Shown one piece after another: positions 17,447 through 26,824 of a stretch of DNA of 64,000 nucleotides. The notes below the pieces were generated by a model. It worked only from the letters and a program-made list of their open reading frames with translations, made no database searches and was not told the origin of the DNA. The position numbers and the translations under genes are program-made. Source of the stretch: Clostridia bacterium. Its GTDB lineage: Bacteria > Bacillota > Clostridia > Oscillospirales > Acutalibacteraceae. The stretch lies in assembly GCA_017410605.1 (NCBI GenBank), contig JAFQQN010000005.1:1-64000 (forward strand). Direction: 5' to 3'. Positions within the stretch are counted from its first letter, which is position 1. The number at the start of each line of letters is the position of its first letter.

Positions 17447-18643
17447 CTATTTTAGTTTCATACCAAGGCCAATATCCTCAAGCATTTTAGCAGTGGCTTT
17501 TGCATTTTCGCCCTCGGTAAACATACCAACAAAAATTTTAGATGCTTTTTTTCTTCTCAAAAAAACACCGTCAAAAGCCCTTATTATCCATACAACAGGC
17601 AATAGATAGGGTCTGCCATCTAAAAAGGCATAGCCTCCCCTCATATCTTTATAAGAAGGGAATACAAACTTCTTAAGAGCCGATATTTTAGAAACACCCT
17701 TATCGCTGTTTCTTATTCTTGCAACCGCAGGGTTTCTATCATAAAATCCAAAAACACCGGCCGAAACAACATATTCCTCCATAGAAATAATTGCACTCTC
17801 ATCAACAGGCTCATATTTCATATTAGCTTTCACGCCAAACCAACGCTCACAAAGGTGAAGAGCAAAGTTTAAAAACCTACCAAAGCCTATTTTTGTTGCA
17901 GTGTTTTTAATATAATCAAAATTTAGGTCTTTCTCATTTTTTAGCATAAGAGCTAAATCTAAATACATTCTCGCCCCTGCACCGGTTTCTCTCATATGCT
18001 TGGCAATATGTATCAGAGAAAAAACAAAATGATAAGAAGGCTCTAGAACAAAAACATACTTTCGGTCAGTAGGTAAGCAACTGCTATACGCCCCACTGAT
18101 AAAAGCCTTAAGCTCATCGCTAAGCGCCTCTTCATTGGGCATTAAGGCTGTGTGTACCTCATATTTTTCCCTACCTCTATTATAACCCCAAACTGTTTTT
18201 TCGGCCACATTATGCTCATAACCTAACGAAAGCATTATGCCGTGAAGCTTCGCTAAATCATTGGGATGCACAAGAAAGTCAATATCTCCAAAGGTTCTTA
18301 TTTCTTTTTCAGGGTAATATTTATTAAAAACGCACCCTTTCATAAGAACAACCTTGATTTTATTTTGATTAAGCACATCTAATAAAGCCTCAAAAGCCCA
18401 AATTCTGTTGTACTGCACCATAACAGTCTTAATGAAAACCTCTGAAAGTGTTTGTAGATTTTCATCTACGCCGGAAGCTTTTTGCACATAGTTATTCAGG
18501 GCATAACCCAAGACCGGTGTGAGGCCGTGAATTTGCCCTAGCTTTAAAAGCTCATTTGTGTCTGTATTAGGAGTAAGCTCGGCCGGTTGTCCCTTTACAA
18601 ACTGTTTTAAAATGCTTAAAAACTTTTCTTGTGTTACATTCAT
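17447..18643 (-). CDS. Nucleotidyltransferase-fold protein of capsule loci (NTP_transf_5 type)
   Basis: 398 residues. VLMKGCVFNKYYPEKEIR followed by a GDIDFLV motif (residues ~98-125) is the nucleotidyltransferase core, with the two Asp as metal ligands. The rest is helical. PF14907-type proteins like this are regular members of polysaccharide loci, but their reaction is not established. The start lies 2 bp after the stop of ugd, so translation is probably coupled. It is the last gene before the locus terminator. Confidence 0.75.
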   Translation of the reverse strand: MNVTQEKFLSILKQFVKGQPAELTPNTDTNELLKLGQIHGLTPVLGYALNNYVQKASGVDENLQTLSEVFIKTVMVQYNRIWAFEALLDVLNQNKIKVVLMKGCVFNKYYPEKEIRTFGDIDFLVHPNDLAKLHGIMLSLGYEHNVAEKTVWGYNRGREKYEVHTALMPNEEALSDELKAFISGAYSSCLPTDRKYVFVLEPSYHFVFSLIHIAKHMRETGAGARMYLDLALMLKNEKDLNFDYIKNTATKIGFGRFLNFALHLCERWFGVKANMKYEPVDESAIISMEEYVVSAGVFGFYDRNPAVARIRNSDKGVSKISALKKFVFPSYKDMRGGYAFLDGRPYLLPVVWIIRAFDGVFLRRKKASKIFVGMFTEGENAKATAKMLEDIGLGMKLK

Positions 18644-18645
18644 AA

Positions 18646-19830
18646 TTAATCTCTAAAATATAAATCCCTTGTATAAACTTTATCTAAAGCATCTTTAATT
18701 TCATCGCTATAACGGTTGGCAACGATAATATCAGAAATGCTTTTAAACTCTTCTAAATTGCGTATGACACGGCTATTGAAAAATGTATCATCTCGCATTG
18801 TTGGTTCATAAATCACAACCTCAATGCCCTTTGCCTTAATTCGTTTCATAACACCTTGAATAGAGCTTTGCCTGAAGTTATCACTTCCGGCCTTCATTGT
18901 AAGCCTGTAAACACCAACAACTTTTGGCTGTTTGGCAATTATCTGGTCGGCAATAAAATCCTTTCTTGTGCCGTTTGCGGCCACAATAGCGCCAATAATA
19001 TTTTGGGGAACATCATTATAATTAGCAAGAAGCTGCTTAGTATCCTTAGGCAGACAATAGCCTCCATAGCCAAAAGATGGGTTATTATAGTGACTTCCTA
19101 TTCTGGGGTCAAGACCAACACCTTCAATAATAGCCTTTGAATCTAAGCCTCGCACCGCTGCATAAGTATCAAGCTCGTTAAAAAAGGAAACTCTAAGAGC
19201 AAGATAGGTGTTTGCAAAAAGCTTGACTGCCTCGGCCTCTGTGGGGTTCATAAATCTGACCTCTATGTCTTCTTTTAAAGCGCCCTCGCAAAGTAAATTT
19301 GCAAACTTTTCTGCCGCCTTATAAAGACGGGCATTTTTAACCGGCACACCCACAATAATTCGGCTTGGATAAAGGTTATCGTAAAGAGCGCGGCCCTCTC
19401 GCAAAAATTCAGGGCTGAAAAGAATGTTATCACAGCTGTACTTTTCTCTCACCGACTCTGTAAACCCAACAGGAACGGTAGATTTAATAATCATAACTGC
19501 ATCGGGGTTAACTGAAATAACCGTTTCAATAACGTTTTCAACCGAGGAAGTATTAAAATAGTTTTTTGTTTCATCGTAGTTTGTGGGGGTAGAAATAATA
19601 ACAAGCTCTGCCTCACGATAGGCCGCTTCTCCGTCTAGCGTGGCCGTTAAATTAAGGTTTTTAAGTTTAAGATATTCTTCAATCTCTTTATCCACTATAG
19701 GAGACTGCTTGTTATTTATCATATCAACCTTTTGGGGAATAACATCTACCGCTGTAACTTCGTTGTTTTGTGCCAAAAGCACTGCCATAGACAGGCCAAC
19801 ATAGCCTGTACCTGCGACTGCTATTTTCAT
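18646..19830 (-). CDS. ugd: UDP-glucose 6-dehydrogenase
   Basis: About 394 residues from ATG 19828-19830, which follows AAAAGGAG; an upstream frame extension is not needed. It has the N-terminal Rossmann motif [17 protein letters not shown], and the family's catalytic Cys in [12 protein letters not shown]. It oxidises UDP-glucose to UDP-glucuronate with two NAD+. With the epimerase upstream it would supply UDP-GlcA and UDP-GalA to the polymer made by this locus. Confidence 0.93.
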   Translation of the reverse strand: MKIAVAGTGYVGLSMAVLLAQNNEVTAVDVIPQKVDMINNKQSPIVDKEIEEYLKLKNLNLTATLDGEAAYREAELVIISTPTNYDETKNYFNTSSVENVIETVISVNPDAVMIIKSTVPVGFTESVREKYSCDNILFSPEFLREGRALYDNLYPSRIIVGVPVKNARLYKAAEKFANLLCEGALKEDIEVRFMNPTEAEAVKLFANTYLALRVSFFNELDTYAAVRGLDSKAIIEGVGLDPRIGSHYNNPSFGYGGYCLPKDTKQLLANYNDVPQNIIGAIVAANGTRKDFIADQIIAKQPKVVGVYRLTMKAGSDNFRQSSIQGVMKRIKAKGIEVVIYEPTMRDDTFFNSRVIRNLEEFKSISDIIVANRYSDEIKDALDKVYTRDLYFRD

Positions 19831-19922
19831 AATAAAACTCCTTTTAAATTTATTATAAATAGTCATCGCTCGTCCCTATGGTGTCTCCTATGGCAACGAG
19901 GAATGAAATATTTCGCTAATCC

Positions 19923-20993
19923 TTATCCGTAAAACTTTTTATACCACTGTGCAAAGGCTTGAAGGCCTTGGCGAAGACTAGTGTTAGGCTTAAAGCCCAT
20001 ATCTTTCTCAAGGGCAGAGGTATCTGCAAAGGTTATAGGCACATCACCGGCCTGCATAGGCACTAATCTTTTATGTGCCTCAAAATCGTAATCAGACGGT
20101 AGCACCCCTGCCTCTATCAGCTCTTCTTGAAGAATACTCACAAAATCTAAAAGATTTTCAGGGTTAGAATTTCCAATGTTATAAACCGCATAGGGTGGAA
20201 TAGGCAGTCCGTCTTCACCGTCCCTTTTCTCCGGCGCTCTTTCCATAACACGCTTTATACCCTCAACAATATCGTCTACATAGGTGAAATCTCTTTTACA
20301 GTTACCATAGTTAAAAATCTCAATAGTTTCACCCTTAAGCAGCTTGTTTGTAAAGCCAAAATAAGCCATATCGGGGCGACCTGCAGGGCCATAAACAGTA
20401 AAGAATCTAAGACCGGTTGATGGGATATTATAAAGCTTACTATAGGCGTGGGCCATAAGCTCGTTAGATTTTTTAGTGGCCGCATAAAGTGAAACTGGGT
20501 TGTCAACCTTATCGTCTGTAGAATATGGCACCTTTTTATTAGAACCGTAAACACTAGAGCTTGAAGCATAAACCAAATGCTCAACAGGGTTATGACGACA
20601 GGCCTCTAAAATATTATAGAATCCAACAATATTAGCCTCAATATATGCGCCGGGGTTGGTTATAGAATATCTTACCCCTGCCTGTGCGGCAAGGTTAACC
20701 ACCACACTTGGCTTATATTCTTCGAAAAGCTTATCAATAAGAGCTTTATCGGCAATATTGCCCTTAACAAAATTCCAACTAACACTGGGGTAACTATTTA
20801 AAAGCTCATTAATAGAACTGAGCCTATATTCCTTTATAGAAACATCATAATAATCGTTAAGGCTATCTACACCAATAATATTAACATCTTTAACAGTTTT
20901 CATAAGCTGGGTAACCAGATTAGCGCCAATAAACCCTGCTGCGCCGGTAACTAAAACGGTTTTACCCTTTAAATCAATGTTTATTTCTCGCAT
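19923..20993 (-). CDS. UDP-glucuronate 4-epimerase-type NAD-dependent epimerase
   Basis: 356 residues, extended SDR. GAAGFIGANL cofactor motif, the NDYYDVSIKEYRL segment typical of UDP-GlcA epimerases, catalytic Tyr/Lys in YAATKKSNE, and RFFTVYGPAGRPDMA. It interconverts UDP-GlcA and UDP-GalA. Its ATG shares one base with the stop of the nucleotidyltransferase upstream (TAATG). Next to ugd, the pathway assignment is strong. UDP-glucose 4-epimerase activity is the alternative. Confidence 0.88.
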   Translation of the reverse strand: MREINIDLKGKTVLVTGAAGFIGANLVTQLMKTVKDVNIIGVDSLNDYYDVSIKEYRLSSINELLNSYPSVSWNFVKGNIADKALIDKLFEEYKPSVVVNLAAQAGVRYSITNPGAYIEANIVGFYNILEACRHNPVEHLVYASSSSVYGSNKKVPYSTDDKVDNPVSLYAATKKSNELMAHAYSKLYNIPSTGLRFFTVYGPAGRPDMAYFGFTNKLLKGETIEIFNYGNCKRDFTYVDDIVEGIKRVMERAPEKRDGEDGLPIPPYAVYNIGNSNPENLLDFVSILQEELIEAGVLPSDYDFEAHKRLVPMQAGDVPITFADTSALEKDMGFKPNTSLRQGLQAFAQWYKKFYG

Positions 20994-21724
20994 TATTTTA
21001 TAATCCCCTTATAATCCCTTTTAACCTGTTCATAGCTTTCAAGGTTACCAATATCATAACGTCTACCCGGCATTACAAAAGCATTTACTATTGTTTTTGT
21101 GCAAAGCCAGGAAACATAGCTGCCGGGGGCGTCAAAGCCACAACCCTCTTCTAAGGCTTCGTTTATCTTCAAATCCTCAGCCTTATAAAAATAAAAAGGC
21201 GGACAGCACCAATTTGTTTCGGGGTTTTCAGGTTTTTCAGCCATTTTGGTTACAACATCACCCTCAAGAGTAAGCACACCGCATTTTTTCAGTTTCTTTT
21301 CTTCGGGTTCGAAATATCTCATAACTGCAGAGGTGTTCTTTTCCTTAGCGTAGGTTATAAATTTGCAAAGGGAAAAATCTAAAACATTATCCCCTGCAAT
21401 AAGAAGAATGTCATCTTTAATTCCTAGTCTGTCAATAGCAAACTGAACGTCCTTAACGGCACCCAAACGGGTTTCATTAGACTCTGTGCCATCGTCAACC
21501 ACAGTTATTTTATATGTTTTTGTTTTGGCCCACTCTTCAAAATGGTGGGCAAATTTATGGTTAGAGATAACAACATATTCGCTAATATCTCCCGATGTAT
21601 CTATATCATCTAAAAGCCAGTCTAATATTGTCTTATCCCCCACCTTTAAAAGAGGCTTGGGAAAGTTTTCGGTAAGTGGATAAAGCCTTGTGGCATACCC
21701 CGCCGCTAAAATCATACAAATCAT
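20993..21724 (-). CDS. Sugar-1-phosphate nucleotidyltransferase
   Basis: 243 residues. N-terminal AAGYATRLYPLTENFPKPLL is the nucleotide-binding loop of NTP_transferase enzymes, and IAGDNVLDF holds the metal-binding Asp. Short form without the left-handed helix domain. It couples a sugar-1-phosphate to an NTP. Beside the galacturonokinase-like gene, GalA-1-P and UTP are plausible substrates, but specificity cannot be read. A 143-bp gap with a small imperfect hairpin (21821-21847) separates it from the kinase gene. Confidence 0.82.
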   Translation of the reverse strand: MICMILAAGYATRLYPLTENFPKPLLKVGDKTILDWLLDDIDTSGDISEYVVISNHKFAHHFEEWAKTKTYKITVVDDGTESNETRLGAVKDVQFAIDRLGIKDDILLIAGDNVLDFSLCKFITYAKEKNTSAVMRYFEPEEKKLKKCGVLTLEGDVVTKMAEKPENPETNWCCPPFYFYKAEDLKINEALEEGCGFDAPGSYVSWLCTKTIVNAFVMPGRRYDIGNLESYEQVKRDYKGIIK

Positions 21725-21867
21725 TTTTATCTGCCTTTCCTTTAAGAAAAATTAGGCTTCACTGAGTAAGCGTATTAAAAACAGTGCAACCAAATAGCCA
21801 CCACCGGACGGGGGAGGTGACATTTGGGTGCATTTTGCACACAAATGACAGATGGGGAGAAAAACTT

Positions 21868-23040
21868 TTATAATACCACACCGTCGGCGCTATCACAAAT
21901 ATGTATAGAAAATTTGCCCTTTAAATCGGGGAAATCTTTTAAATACGCCTCTGTTACCTTGTTTTTTATACTTTCCTCAAACGAGGGGTCTATAAGAGCC
22001 ATACAACATCCCTTAAACCCTGCTCCTGAAAAACGACCACCGTAAATACCGTCGGTTCTAGTCATAATATCATAAAGTGATTTAAGCTCGGGAGAACCTG
22101 TTTCCCAGTTTACAATACTGCTATGTCCGCTCTCAAAGGAAAGCTTACCATAAGCTTCAAGGTCACCTCGGCGCCAAGCCTCGGCCCCCTTTTCTACCCT
22201 TTTAAACTCTGTATACCAATGCTCTGCCCTTCTTTTCCAGTTTTCAGGGAGCTTATTTTTATACTGCTCATAAACCTCAAAGGGTATATCCCTTAAATTA
22301 GTTTCCTCAAACTTGCCATATTCCATTCCTGCAAAGGCCTTAAGGGCATAACCGGCACTGCGGCACTCATCAACACGCATATTAAATTTTGAACCGGCAA
22401 GGTTACGCTCTACACCGCTGAAAAATATAGCAATTTTATAAGGCTTCATATTTGGATGCTGAGGAATAAGCTCATAAGAATCATCTAAAGTATCTAAATA
22501 AAGCAGATGATTCTTTTTAGAATACACCTCGCAAGACTGATCAAGCTTACCACAAGAAACACCAACATAGTTATTCTCGGCTTTAAGGGCAGTTTGAATC
22601 ATTTCACTATCTGACAGAACGATATTATTAACTTTGCACAAGGCGGATAAAAAGGCAATAATCACCGCCGCCGAGGAGGAAAGACCGCCAATGGGCAAAC
22701 TACCCTCGATAATAGCACTCATTCCCATTGTAATAGGGCGGATTTTTGAAAGTTCTATAGCCGCACCTCTTAAATAGTCGGCCCAATCACTTTGTTTTTT
22801 ATTGGGAATTTGAGCGATATGGAACTGTGCGCGTTTTTCAAACTGAAGAGAATTAAGCTCAATAACGCCATTTTCCTTTTTGCCGAACGCAATATGTATG
22901 CCCTTGTTTATGGCCAAGCCGGTTATTTTGCCAAATTGATGGTCACTATGGGCACCAATAGGACAAATACGGTAAGGACAAAAGGCCACTCCATCGGGTT
23001 CTTTTTTATATATTTCATTAAATCTTTCTTCACAGAGCAT
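21868..23040 (-). CDS. GHMP sugar kinase, galacturonokinase-like
   Basis: 390 residues; ATG after AAAGGAG. The GHMP ATP loop is LPIGGLSSSAAV, motif 3 is GRFSGAGFKGCC, and the base Asp is in GKLDQS. The sugar-binding motif 1 reads CPYRICPIGAHSDHQFG instead of the galactokinase APGRVNLIGEHTDY. The RICPxGAHxDHQ form is what I know from plant galacturonokinases, so GalA to GalA-1-P is a better guess than galactose. Together with the nucleotidyltransferase next door it could salvage GalA into UDP-GalA, in parallel with ugd and the epimerase. Confidence 0.78.
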   Translation of the reverse strand: MLCEERFNEIYKKEPDGVAFCPYRICPIGAHSDHQFGKITGLAINKGIHIAFGKKENGVIELNSLQFEKRAQFHIAQIPNKKQSDWADYLRGAAIELSKIRPITMGMSAIIEGSLPIGGLSSSAAVIIAFLSALCKVNNIVLSDSEMIQTALKAENNYVGVSCGKLDQSCEVYSKKNHLLYLDTLDDSYELIPQHPNMKPYKIAIFFSGVERNLAGSKFNMRVDECRSAGYALKAFAGMEYGKFEETNLRDIPFEVYEQYKNKLPENWKRRAEHWYTEFKRVEKGAEAWRRGDLEAYGKLSFESGHSSIVNWETGSPELKSLYDIMTRTDGIYGGRFSGAGFKGCCMALIDPSFEESIKNKVTEAYLKDFPDLKGKFSIHICDSADGVVL

Positions 23041-23043
23041 GAA

Positions 23044-23376
23044 TTATTCTCCTTTGGTTTTATGTAATAAATTACGCTCTAAAAAACCCTTCAACATTAC
23101 TAAATCTTCTCGCTGAGGCACCAATAATTTGTAAATATGTATGTTGGTCTTTTTGCAGAAAAATGCAGCAAAACACAAACCACACAATAAATACGAGATT
23201 ACAGAACACCATGCCGCAGCTATAATTCCACCTTTAGGAATAAATAATAAATTACTAACTACATTTATAATGGCGGATATCCCCAAAAACAGCAAACTTG
23301 TAAACCTATAACCGTTTGCAATATTAAATGAATATATCATTTTATACAACACCATACCTAAAACACCAACCATCAT
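23044..23376 (-). pseudogene. C-terminal remnant of a polysaccharide flippase
   Basis: 110 residues with three hydrophobic helices. They read as the last quarter of a Wzx/MATE-type exporter (ISAIINVVSNLLFIPKGGII, then a conserved Gly/Ala helix). The N-terminal ~350 residues are absent and nothing upstream matches them. The frame still begins with ATGATG overlapping the kinase-like gene's stop, so a short membrane peptide may be made. A complete flippase exists at 25281-26822. The remnant suggests replacement of part of the locus. Confidence 0.65.
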
Positions 23377-24191
23377 AACTCCACTACATCACTAAAATTA
23401 CCAATTCTCTCAGTAATCTTAATATATGCTTCAGTTTGCAACCACTCTTCAGGAAACTTTAAACATTCTATCATTCTTGTAAAAGAATAGGCATCATCGT
23501 ATTTACGTTGTTTATTTTGTAAATCGTTTATATAGAATGTTCCCGGTCGCGCACTATAATTAACTGTTTTCTCTTTCCCTTTAATAAAACTAATACCAAA
23601 ATCCAATAAGTAAAGTCCTTTGTTTTGCGCATACATAATATTACCTTTATGTATATCCGCATGAATAATTTCTAATTTTTCAAGCTCGTCTAGTGCGATC
23701 AAAAATGCCTGACATATATTTTCGAAATCAGATTTTTGGCTTATTTTTTCAACAGAATCCAAACCTTCTATGAATTCATTGGCAATCATAACGGTATCAT
23801 CAGCAAAATTATGGTCTATAAAAACTGCATTAGCCAAAAAATTAAATTTCTCTTTTCCAATATAATTGTATATTTTAGCCTCATTGACAACCGTACTATC
23901 ATTTTTGCCAATCTTTATGAACACTTTTATACCGTTTAAACAAGCTGTATAATATCTTCTGAAAGCGTAATCTCTGCCTTTACCTATTCTCCAAGTAAAA
24001 GGCATAAATATATGAATATTTTTAAATCCTCTTGATTTTAAGGCTTTTGTTTCGTCATACATAATAAACAAAATAAAGTAAACAAAAAACCTCATATGAC
24101 CACTCTTTATTGGAAGAAAAACCTCATTCTTTATATAAGATAACACCGGATAAACTATAGGAATTTTTTTAATAGAATCTTTCAGCGACAT
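23373..24191 (-). CDS. Protein-kinase-fold protein (LPS/aminoglycoside-kinase type)
   Basis: About 272 residues; ATG at 24189-24191 chosen over an upstream TTG because AAAGGG lies nine bases before it. The catalytic loop HADIHKGN (near residue 175) and the metal loop LLDFGIS mark an active kinase fold, and VFIKIG is a possible ATP-lysine strand. No glycine-rich loop is obvious. Such small kinases in capsule loci phosphorylate sugars or lipids, like Kdo or heptose kinases in other bacteria. The substrate is unknown. Confidence 0.65.
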   Translation of the reverse strand: MSLKDSIKKIPIVYPVLSYIKNEVFLPIKSGHMRFFVYFILFIMYDETKALKSRGFKNIHIFMPFTWRIGKGRDYAFRRYYTACLNGIKVFIKIGKNDSTVVNEAKIYNYIGKEKFNFLANAVFIDHNFADDTVMIANEFIEGLDSVEKISQKSDFENICQAFLIALDELEKLEIIHADIHKGNIMYAQNKGLYLLDFGISFIKGKEKTVNYSARPGTFYINDLQNKQRKYDDAYSFTRMIECLKFPEEWLQTEAYIKITERIGNFSDVVEL

Positions 24192-24212
24192 TGTTACCAA
24201 CCCTTTAATTTT

Positions 24213-25265
24213 TTATCTGCATATTTCTTTTATATATTCACAAGAAGAATCCCTTAATGGCTTAAGTTTTTTTTCAACGTCTTCCCAAGGGGGAAGTTGT
24301 TCGTTTAAAATATAATTATCTTGGATTATATAGTTTTCTAAGTGTAATTTCTCAAGTAAATCTAACATTCTCGAATTACTCTGGGGATGATTTTCAAGAG
24401 CAAACACCCTAAAATTTTTATGTAAATTTATAGCTAAAGACAAACCGTGATAAGAGTTTGTAACTATTAGTTCTGCATTATTTAATACATTTAAAAAACC
24501 GTTTACCGAAAGAAACCTCAAAGATTTGATTCCTTTAAAAGGTCTAACACCATCATTATACATATAAACCTTCATATTATGTTTTTTGGCATATTCTCTA
24601 GCAAATTTCAATGCCTTATCATTAGATTGTGCCGTATACACAAAGACGTATGGTGTTTCAAACCGTCTTCCTTTACACATTTTTTTCCACTTTTCAGAAG
24701 AAACCATTAACAGCGGGTCCAGATGATTTTTAGCAATTACACCAATCTTCTCCATAGCCTGAACGCCACTTTGTTCCCTTAAAGAGATCTCTTCAAAATC
24801 TTCTAACAATCCGCCCAAATCATATTTGTTCTGCCAGGCAACAATGTCTGTTTTGCCTAAGGATGCTGCATAAGAATATTTTTTTCCGCATGATTTGAAC
24901 GGCAAGAAAAAATTCAAATCATTGCCTGTTATATCTAAATTCCATATTTGATCGCTTCCAACAACAAACCTATCATAATTCGTATCCTTTAAACTTTTTT
25001 TATCGTAATACCTTAAAGAATAGTTTATATATCTTTTCCTAAATAAGCTATGACTTATATTTTTATACATTTTGATTGGAATTTTAACTATATTCTTAAC
25101 AGATATCGAAGGTAAAACCTTACGACTGTTTTCTAGCTTATCACATTTATAATTAATAACTTCCACATTGTTGCAAAATCGGGAAAAAATATTTTGCATT
25201 GCAAAAGCTTGAAGGTCGGTGCCGTTATTATTTGTACGGGCAGCAGTCAAAATTCCTATTTTCAT
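24213..25265 (-). CDS. Polysaccharide pyruvyl transferase family protein
   Basis: About 350 residues from the ATG at 25263-25265, preceded by GGAG. Motifs VGSDQIWN, YAASLG and VTNSYHGLSLAI are the fingerprint of the family, which moves pyruvate from PEP onto a sugar hydroxyl as a ketal. A pyruvate ketal adds a negative charge to the polymer. A second member lies at 26825-27901. They share the fold and motifs but are clearly different in sequence, so they may modify different sugars. Confidence 0.85.
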   Translation of the reverse strand: MKIGILTAARTNNNGTDLQAFAMQNIFSRFCNNVEVINYKCDKLENSRKVLPSISVKNIVKIPIKMYKNISHSLFRKRYINYSLRYYDKKSLKDTNYDRFVVGSDQIWNLDITGNDLNFFLPFKSCGKKYSYAASLGKTDIVAWQNKYDLGGLLEDFEEISLREQSGVQAMEKIGVIAKNHLDPLLMVSSEKWKKMCKGRRFETPYVFVYTAQSNDKALKFAREYAKKHNMKVYMYNDGVRPFKGIKSLRFLSVNGFLNVLNNAELIVTNSYHGLSLAINLHKNFRVFALENHPQSNSRMLDLLEKLHLENYIIQDNYILNEQLPPWEDVEKKLKPLRDSSCEYIKEICR

Positions 25266-25280
25266 TTTTTTCTCCAATTT

Positions 25281-26822
25281 TTATTTTTTAAGTATTTTAT
25301 TAAATATCAAATCCTTAAATAGACCTTTTAAATATAAAAACTCTTCTGTTTTAAAATACAAACCCAAGAAAATGCCATTAACAATAAGAGTAATCTGCAC
25401 AAACCCAAAAGCAAAGCCCAACAAGCCGTTAAGGCCTACCCACTTCTGAATACTATAACAAATTAAGGCCAACAATGCTAAAAGTCCCCACTGGAAAATA
25501 TATTTAGTAAAATACTTTTTTAAGCTCCCTGAAAGTGCATGTTTATAAACAACATAAGGATCGTACCAAACATAGGTTGAAACTTTTGCAAGTATAGTGC
25601 CCAAAACAACTCCAATAGTTCCGAAAAGCTTTACAAATATTACAGAAGACACAACATTAATTATCGCCATAGCAAGCGGCCTTAGCTTTCCTTGCCAAAA
25701 AATTCCATTTGCATCTCTCATAAGTGAACAAGGACGCTGGAAATTAGTTAGGGTTATGCTAACAACTAGTGCCACAACTATATTTTGAGAGAATAAATAT
25801 TCCCTACCCAACCACATTTCAATAAGAGGATTAAATAAAACTATCAACCCTACTGCTAGGTATGTGGCTATCCAATAGTACACTAATTGCATAGTTGAAA
25901 AAAGCCTTACCTTTTTATCATTATCATTAGAAACGAAAAAATTGCCCAGCGAAGGCGTTATAGTACCTAGCACTGTTAAAAAAATTTGGTCAGAATAGGC
26001 TATTATAAAATGATAGTTACTATATATTCCAACCTCAATAATACCCATGAAACGAGAAACAAGTACCGTATCTATGGTACCAGAAAGTGTCGAGCTTATT
26101 TTGTATAAAAACATTGCCAAAACATTTTTGGCTATGCTCTTTTTCTCTTGTTTAGGCAGCTTATTTGCCTTTTCTTTCAAAAAGGGGTACTGCTTATTAA
26201 CAAAGGTTGTTGCTATAATATCTTTAATAAGTGGGCATACAATGGATAAAAGAAGATAAATAAAATAATTCTTAAATAAAAGTAAGGAAACAATTTGAAG
26301 CATTGTCTGAACAACAATGTTCATCATATTAAAAAACTGTACTTGGTAATTCTTTTGTGTAGCAGACAAAAAATTAATTTTATAACTGAAAAAATATCCT
26401 AGGGCAGACTGGATAATAAACATAAAATATATTAAATTTATCCCTGGAACGTCAGGCATTTCCTTAACCAAAAAAGGAAGTGCAGGAATAAGTGATATAC
26501 CTAAAACTAAAACTGCAAAACCAACTACCCAATAAACCTTTCGATATAAATCCATCAAAGATTTCATTTTTTCGTAGTCGTTCTCTTTTATAGGCTTATA
26601 TAATGCATATATTATTGCAGTTCCTACACCCATTTCCGAAAGAGACAGCACTGTCAAAATGCTCGAAAACAGACCGCTCATTCCAAGATATACAGCATCT
26701 AAGGTTATAACAAATATACGCCTTGACAAAAATCCCAAAATTACGGTTAGTGCCTGCGAAAACAGCGCAAAAACCATATTTCGAGAATAATTGGCAAATC
26801 TAGACTCACTATTAGCATTCAA
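25281..26822 (-). CDS. Polysaccharide flippase (Wzx type)
   Basis: 513 residues with about twelve to fourteen hydrophobic helices. The N-terminal SRRIFVITLDAVYLGMSGLF and LSEMGVGTAIIYALYKPI segments are typical of oligosaccharide exporters of Gram-positive capsule loci. It would flip the undecaprenyl-linked repeat unit across the membrane. TTG appears to be the start (26820-26822) after GGTGA, as no ATG lies in frame before the first conserved helix. Confidence 0.87.
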   Translation of the reverse strand: MNANSESRFANYSRNMVFALFSQALTVILGFLSRRIFVITLDAVYLGMSGLFSSILTVLSLSEMGVGTAIIYALYKPIKENDYEKMKSLMDLYRKVYWVVGFAVLVLGISLIPALPFLVKEMPDVPGINLIYFMFIIQSALGYFFSYKINFLSATQKNYQVQFFNMMNIVVQTMLQIVSLLLFKNYFIYLLLSIVCPLIKDIIATTFVNKQYPFLKEKANKLPKQEKKSIAKNVLAMFLYKISSTLSGTIDTVLVSRFMGIIEVGIYSNYHFIIAYSDQIFLTVLGTITPSLGNFFVSNDNDKKVRLFSTMQLVYYWIATYLAVGLIVLFNPLIEMWLGREYLFSQNIVVALVVSITLTNFQRPCSLMRDANGIFWQGKLRPLAMAIINVVSSVIFVKLFGTIGVVLGTILAKVSTYVWYDPYVVYKHALSGSLKKYFTKYIFQWGLLALLALICYSIQKWVGLNGLLGFAFGFVQITLIVNGIFLGLYFKTEEFLYLKGLFKDLIFNKILKK

Positions 26823-26824
26823 AT

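Noticed and set aside
21725..21867. Riboswitch in the gap before the nucleotidyltransferase
   Set aside because: Only one imperfect 11-bp hairpin is visible and no known aptamer motif could be found; it is an internal operon gap.
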